Below are positions 59,820-64,000 of a stretch of 64,000 bases of DNA, one piece after another (position 1 is the stretch's first letter; each line of letters starts with the position of its first letter). Location of the stretch: the NCBI RefSeq assembly GCF_003751605.1, contig NZ_RJVJ01000003.1:1-64000 (forward strand). Reading direction: 5' to 3'. Both the position numbers and the translations under genes were made by a program. The notes under the pieces were generated by a model. That model made no database searches. It saw only the letters and a program-made list of their open reading frames with translations, and was not told the origin of the DNA. The stretch is from Kitasatospora cineracea. GTDB taxonomy: Bacteria > Actinomycetota > Actinomycetes > Streptomycetales > Streptomycetaceae.

Positions 59820-62375
59820 GTGTACCCTGCACCCGGCACGTCCCGCACCACCAGAACCACCAGGCCCGCCGCCCTCGCCGCGGCCGTCGCGCTCCTCGCC
59901 GGCCTCACCCTGTGGACGCTCGCCCCCGGCACCGCCCGGGCCGCCTCCGTCGTCCTGGAGGCCGAGTCCGCCGCCAGCACCGGCGGCGCCGCCGCGGCCG
60001 CCGACCACGCCGGGTACACCGGTACCGGCTTCGTCGGCGGCTTCACCGACGGCAACAAGGGCACGGCGAAGACCTCCTTCACCGTGCAGGCCACCACCGC
60101 CACAACCGCCACCCTCGCGGTCCGGTACGCCAACGGCACCGGCTCCGCCAAGACGCTGACGCTTCTGGTCAACGGCGCCGCCGCCGGGCAGGTCACGCTG
60201 CCCGCCACCGCGAACTGGGACACCTGGGCGACCGTCCGGCAGGACGTCGCCCTCGACTCCGGTGCCAACACCGTCGCCTACGCGTTCACCGCCGCCGACA
60301 GCGGCAACGTCAACCTCGACAACCTGACCGTCACCACCGGCACCACCGGCACCACCACGCCGGGCGGCACGCTGGAGGCCGAGTCCGCCGCGCTCTCCGG
60401 CGGCGCCGCCGCGGCCGCCGACCACGCCGGGTACACCGGCAGCGGCTTCGTCGGCGGCTACACCGACGGCAACAAGGGAACCGCGAGGACCACCTTCACC
60501 GTCACCTCCGCCACCGCGGGCAGCGGAACGGCCGACATCCGGTACGCCAACGGCACCGGCTCCGCCAAGACGCTCACCCTGCTGGTCAACGGCGCCGCGG
60601 CCGGGCAGGTCACGCTGCCCGCCACCGCGAACTGGGACACCTGGGCGACCGTCCGGCAGCCCGCCACCTACGCCGCGGGCAGCAACACCCTCGCCCTGGC
60701 GTTCACCACCGCCGACAGCGGCAACGTCAACCTCGACAGCCTCACCCCCACCACCCCCACCGGCAGCACCGCGCCCACCGACCCGGGCACCCCGGGCGCC
60801 GATCTCCCCTACACCGGCTACGAGGCCGAGGCCGGAACCACCAACGGCACCGTCCTCACCCCCGACCGCACCTACCTCGCGGTCGCCTCCGAAGCCTCCG
60901 GCCGCAGCGCCGTCAGGCTGGACCGGACCGGCCAGTACGTCGAGATCAAGCTCACCGCCCCCGCCGACGCGATCAACCTGCGCTACTCCCTCCCCGACAG
61001 CGCCGACGGCACCGGCCAGGACGCCACCCTCAGCGCCTACGCCGACGGCCAGGCCCTGGCCGGTCTGCACCTGACGTCCCGTTACGCCTGGGTCTACGGG
61101 GCCTACCCGTACACCAACAACCCCGCCGACGGGCAGCCGCACCGCTTCTTCGACGAGACCCGCGCCACCTTCGGCCGCACCCTGCCCGCCGGCACCGTGC
61201 TGCGCTTCCAGAAGAACGCCGCGGACACCGCCGCCTCCTACACCCTCGACCTGGTCGAGGCCGAACAGACCGGCGCCGCCGGCACCCTGCCCGCCGGGTA
61301 CGTCTCCGCCGCCGACCTCGGCGTCACCCCCGACGGCCAGGACGTCACCGCGGCCCTCGGCAACGCGCTGGCCGCGGCCAGGAACCAGGGCAAGGGCCTG
61401 TTCCTGCCGGCCGGCACCTACGTCGTCTCCGACCACGTCGACCTGTCCGGCGTGAAACTGCGCGGCGCGGGCGTCTGGTACACCGTGCTGCGCGGCACCG
61501 GCCTCAAGGGCGGCCTGTACGGCACCGGCGGCACCAGCACCGTCGAGGACCTGGCGATCGACGGCCAGAACACCGTCCGCGACGACGCCAACGGCCAGGC
61601 CGGCATCGAGGGCGACTTCGGCACCGGATCCGTCATCAGGAACGTCTGGATCCGGCACACCAAGGTCGGCCTGTGGATCAACGCCCCCACCAAGGGACTC
61701 CAGGCCAGCGGCCTGCGCATCCGCGACACCTACGCCGACGGCGTCAACCTGCACGGCGCCGTCGACAGCACCGTGGTCTCCGACAGCAGCATCCGCGGCA
61801 CCGGCGACGACGCCCTCGCCATGTGGTCCGACGGCGCCGCCGTCACCAACAGCGCCTTCCGCCACAACACCGTCCAACTGCCCACCCTCGCCAACGGCGC
61901 CGCCGTCTACGGCGGCAGCGGCAACAGCGTCGAGGACAACCTGATCTCCGACACCGTCACCGCGGGCGCCGGCATCACCGTCTCCAGCCGCTTCGGCCAG
62001 CCCTTCACCGGCACCACCACCGTCTCCGGCAACCTGCTGCGCCGCACCGGCAGCCTGGAGGTCAACTGGAACTCCCAGCTCGGCGCGATCTGGATCTACG
62101 CCGACCAGAGCGACCTCACCCGGCCCGTCGTCCTGAACGACAACACCGTCCAGGACTCCACCTACAGCGCGCTGCTGCTCTCCTGGCAGAAGCAGGTCGC
62201 CGACCTGCGCGTCGACGGACTGGTCGTCGACCGGACCGGCCACCACGGCATCGAGGTCAACGCCACCGGGCAGGGCACCTTCGCCAACACCCGGATCAGC
62301 GGCACCGCCGACGCGCCGCTGAACGTCACCGGCGGCTTCACCGTCCAGCGCGGCACCGGCAACACCGGCTGGTAG
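59820..62375 (+). CDS. Secreted GH87-type alpha-1,3-glucanase (mycodextranase/mutanase) with two CBM35/6-like modules
   Basis: 851 residues from GTG 59820 (GGGAG six bases upstream). Signal peptide ALAAAVALLAGLTLWTLAPGTARA. Two near-identical ~125-residue CBM35/6-like modules follow (VLEAESAASTGGAAAAADHAGYTGTGFVGG.. and TLEAESAALSGGAAAAADHAGYTGSGFVGG..), sharing long exact stretches. Then the GH87 N-terminal beta-sandwich (YTGYEAEAGTTNGTVLTPDRTYLAVASEASGRSAV; YAWVYGAYPYTNNP) and a right-handed beta-helix (GLFLPAGTYVVSDHVDLSGVKLRGAG, YADGVNLHG near residue 640, RGTGDDALAMWSDG near 663) carrying the Asp cluster expected for catalysis. Would cut alpha-1,3-glucan, as in fungal cell walls or mutan, to oligomers for the upstream importer. 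Family call by recognition, not alignment. Confidence 0.7.
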   Translation: MYPAPGTSRTTRTTRPAALAAAVALLAGLTLWTLAPGTARAASVVLEAESAASTGGAAAAADHAGYTGTGFVGGFTDGNKGTAKTSFTVQATTATTATLAVRYANGTGSAKTLTLLVNGAAAGQVTLPATANWDTWATVRQDVALDSGANTVAYAFTAADSGNVNLDNLTVTTGTTGTTTPGGTLEAESAALSGGAAAAADHAGYTGSGFVGGYTDGNKGTARTTFTVTSATAGSGTADIRYANGTGSAKTLTLLVNGAAAGQVTLPATANWDTWATVRQPATYAAGSNTLALAFTTADSGNVNLDSLTPTTPTGSTAPTDPGTPGADLPYTGYEAEAGTTNGTVLTPDRTYLAVASEASGRSAVRLDRTGQYVEIKLTAPADAINLRYSLPDSADGTGQDATLSAYADGQALAGLHLTSRYAWVYGAYPYTNNPADGQPHRFFDETRATFGRTLPAGTVLRFQKNAADTAASYTLDLVEAEQTGAAGTLPAGYVSAADLGVTPDGQDVTAALGNALAAARNQGKGLFLPAGTYVVSDHVDLSGVKLRGAGVWYTVLRGTGLKGGLYGTGGTSTVEDLAIDGQNTVRDDANGQAGIEGDFGTGSVIRNVWIRHTKVGLWINAPTKGLQASGLRIRDTYADGVNLHGAVDSTVVSDSSIRGTGDDALAMWSDGAAVTNSAFRHNTVQLPTLANGAAVYGGSGNSVEDNLISDTVTAGAGITVSSRFGQPFTGTTTVSGNLLRRTGSLEVNWNSQLGAIWIYADQSDLTRPVVLNDNTVQDSTYSALLLSWQKQVADLRVDGLVVDRTGHHGIEVNATGQGTFANTRISGTADAPLNVTGGFTVQRGTGNTGW

Positions 62376-62459
62376 CACCCCCGCACCCCGGACCCGCCCG
62401 CACCCCCCGCCGGGCGCGCGGGCGGGCCCCCGCACCGTCCACGAACAAGGAGACCCCCC

Positions 62460-64000
62460 GTGAACACGCCCACCGCCCGCCCCGCCCAGCCCTGGTGGCG
62501 CACCGCCGCCATCTACCAGGTCTACGTGCGCAGCTTCGCCGACGGCAACGGCGACGGCGTCGGCGACCTCGCGGGCGTGCGCAGCCGCCTGCCGTACCTG
62601 CGCGACCTCGGCGTGGACGCCCTCTGGTTCAACCCCTGGTACCGGTCCCCGATGGCCGACGGCGGCTACGACGTCGCCGACTACCGCGACATCGACCCGC
62701 TGTTCGGCACCCTCGCCGAGGCCCGCGAACTGATCGCCGACGCCCACGAGCACGGCCTGCGGGTCATCGTCGACCTGGTGCCCAACCACTGCTCCGACCA
62801 GCACCCCTGGTTCCGCGAGGCGCTCGCCGCCGCGCCGGGCTCCGCCGAACGGGAACGCTTCTGGTTCGCTCCCGGGAAGGGGGAGAGCGGCGAACTGCCG
62901 CCCAACGACTGGCAGTCGTACTTCGGCGGCAACGCCTGGACCCGCACGGCCGACCCGGACGGCACCCCCGGCGACTGGTACCTGCACCTGTTCGCCCCCG
63001 AGCAGCCCGACCTCAACTGGGAACACCCCGAGGTGCGCACCGAGTTCGAGTCCGTCCTGCGGTTCTGGCTGGACCGCGGCGTGGACGGCTTCCGGATCGA
63101 CGTCGCCCACGGCCTCGCCAAGAAGCCCGGCCTGCCCGACGTCGGCCCCGACCCCGACGTCACCGACCTCCCCTACCAGGACGTCGACGCCGTCCACGAG
63201 GTCTACCGCTCCTGGCGCAAGATCACCGACGGCTACCCGGGCGAGCGGGTCTTCGTCGGCGAGGTCTGGCTCCCCACCCCCGAACAGTTCGCCCGCTACC
63301 TGCGCCCGGACGAGCTGCACTCCGCGTTCAACTTCGAATTCCTCTGCTGCGCCTGGGAGTTCGACGCCGTGAAGGACGTGGTCGACGCCACCCTGGCCGC
63401 CCACGCCGAGGTCGGCGCCCCGCCCACCTGGGTGCTCTCCAACCACGACACCATCCGGCACGTCACCCGCTACGGCCGCGAGGACACCTCCTTCGACATG
63501 GGCAACAAGCGGCTCGGCGCCCCCACCGACCGGAACCTGGGCCTGCGCCGCGCCCGCGCCGCCGCCCTGCTCACCATGGCCCTGCCCGGCGGCGTCTACG
63601 TCTACCAGGGCGACGAACTCGCGCTCAGCGAGGTCGAGGACCTCCCGGACGAACTGATCCAGGACCCCACCTTCGTCCGCTCCGGCGGCGCCGACCGCGG
63701 CCGCGACGGCTGCCGCGTCCCGCTGCCCTGGACCGCCGACGGCGCCTCCCTCGGCTTCTCCCCGGACGGGGCCGCCGCCCCGTGGCTCCCGCAGCCCGCC
63801 GACTGGGCCGGCCGGAGCGTCGCCGCCCAGGACGCCGACCCGCACTCCGCACTTACCCTCTACCGCACCGCCCTGCGCCTGCGCCGCACCGAACTCGCCG
63901 CCCTGCCCGAGACCCTCACCTGGCTGCCCGCCGACCCGGGCGCCCTCGCCTTCACCCGCGACGGCTCCTTCGCCTGCCTCGTCAACTTCACCGACCGGCC
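62460..64000 (+). CDS. GH13 alpha-glucosidase (oligosaccharide-type), cut by window edge
   Basis: At least 513 codons from GTG 62460 (AAGGAGA upstream); no stop before the window ends. No signal peptide, so cytosolic. GH13 oligo-alpha-glucosidase layout: WWRTAAIYQVYVRSFADGNGDGVGDLAGV, VIVDLVPNHCSDQHPWF, LHLFAPEQPDLNWEHPEV, nucleophile in GVDGFRIDVAHGL, acid/base in VFVGEVWLP, LSNHDTIRH with the third Asp, and VYQGDELAL. All catalytic residues are intact. Follows the glucanase by 84 bases, so it probably hydrolyses the imported oligosaccharides to glucose; whether it prefers alpha-1,3, -1,4 or -1,6 bonds cannot be read from sequence. Confidence 0.92.
   Translation, partial: MNTPTARPAQPWWRTAAIYQVYVRSFADGNGDGVGDLAGVRSRLPYLRDLGVDALWFNPWYRSPMADGGYDVADYRDIDPLFGTLAEARELIADAHEHGLRVIVDLVPNHCSDQHPWFREALAAAPGSAERERFWFAPGKGESGELPPNDWQSYFGGNAWTRTADPDGTPGDWYLHLFAPEQPDLNWEHPEVRTEFESVLRFWLDRGVDGFRIDVAHGLAKKPGLPDVGPDPDVTDLPYQDVDAVHEVYRSWRKITDGYPGERVFVGEVWLPTPEQFARYLRPDELHSAFNFEFLCCAWEFDAVKDVVDATLAAHAEVGAPPTWVLSNHDTIRHVTRYGREDTSFDMGNKRLGAPTDRNLGLRRARAAALLTMALPGGVYVYQGDELALSEVEDLPDELIQDPTFVRSGGADRGRDGCRVPLPWTADGASLGFSPDGAAAPWLPQPADWAGRSVAAQDADPHSALTLYRTALRLRRTELAALPETLTWLPADPGALAFTRDGSFACLVNFTDR

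Noticed and set aside
59802..63845. A minus-strand Gly/Val-rich open frame of ~1,350 codons
   Set aside because: Antisense shadow of the glucanase and GH13 genes; repetitive 'GGGGQGDLPG' composition.

Overview
The window is very GC-rich (about 70% or more by eye), with dense coding on both strands, GTG and TTG starts, Tat signals, LacI-controlled sugar loci and a popR-clpP3-clpP4 module. Together these indicate a streptomycete-type actinobacterium (Streptomyces or Kitasatospora). No rRNA, tRNA, CRISPR array, integrase or insertion sequence was seen. Most of the region is an accessory, saprophytic 'sugar polymer' segment.

Layout. 1-6 kb: secreted proteins. Three tandem DUF642-like paralogues lie on the minus strand, two of them broken by single-base frameshifts. 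They are followed by a small secreted peptide and two tandem secreted seven-bladed RCC1 beta-propellers. 6-10 kb: a GNAT acetyltransferase, a divergent DoxX/HxlR pair around a palindromic operator, and a class II UvrA paralogue. 10-14.7 kb: a secreted alpha-amylase with two CBM20 modules, an unusual coiled-coil plus receiver-domain protein and a membrane-anchored NodB-type deacetylase. 15-24 kb: housekeeping and miscellaneous genes, namely a bicovalent FAD oxidase, a PAF-acetylhydrolase-like lipase, an MFS exporter, a LapA-like protein, a PucR remnant, DUF4279, DUF389, a frameshifted DUF4232 lipoprotein and a PlsC acyltransferase.

24-44 kb is an L-arabinose regulon. It has a YtfQRT/YjfF-type ABC importer, two paralogous LacI repressors with the same recognition helix, a Tat-exported GH127-type beta-L-arabinofuranosidase with two beta-trefoil lectin modules, araB-araD-araA, galM and a second (ChvE/GguAB-type) importer. 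Four copies of a nearly identical palindrome (core AGCGCTAACA) sit in front of the transport, hydrolase and kinase transcription units. Extracellular release of arabinose, import, isomerisation, phosphorylation and epimerisation would therefore be co-controlled.

44-49 kb holds a PL9-type pectate lyase whose promoter is flanked by two GTTCAC-N4-GTGAAC palindromes, and an 860-residue secreted DUF11 protein with a repeated C-x8-C propeller-like region. 49-51 kb is popR plus clpP3-clpP4, with PopR boxes in front of both units. The ClpP4 subunit has lost two of its three catalytic residues. 51-55 kb: an FUSC-type membrane protein and a GH18 chitinase-like protein.

55-64 kb (runs off the right edge) is a second LacI-controlled locus: LacI, solute-binding protein, two permeases, a GH87-type alpha-1,3-glucanase with two N-terminal CBM35/6-like modules, and a GH13 alpha-glucosidase. 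It carries its own, different operator. I read it as an alpha-1,3-glucan (nigero-oligosaccharide) utilisation locus, probably the most interesting system here. No ATPase is encoded next to the permeases, so a shared MsiK-type ATPase is expected elsewhere.
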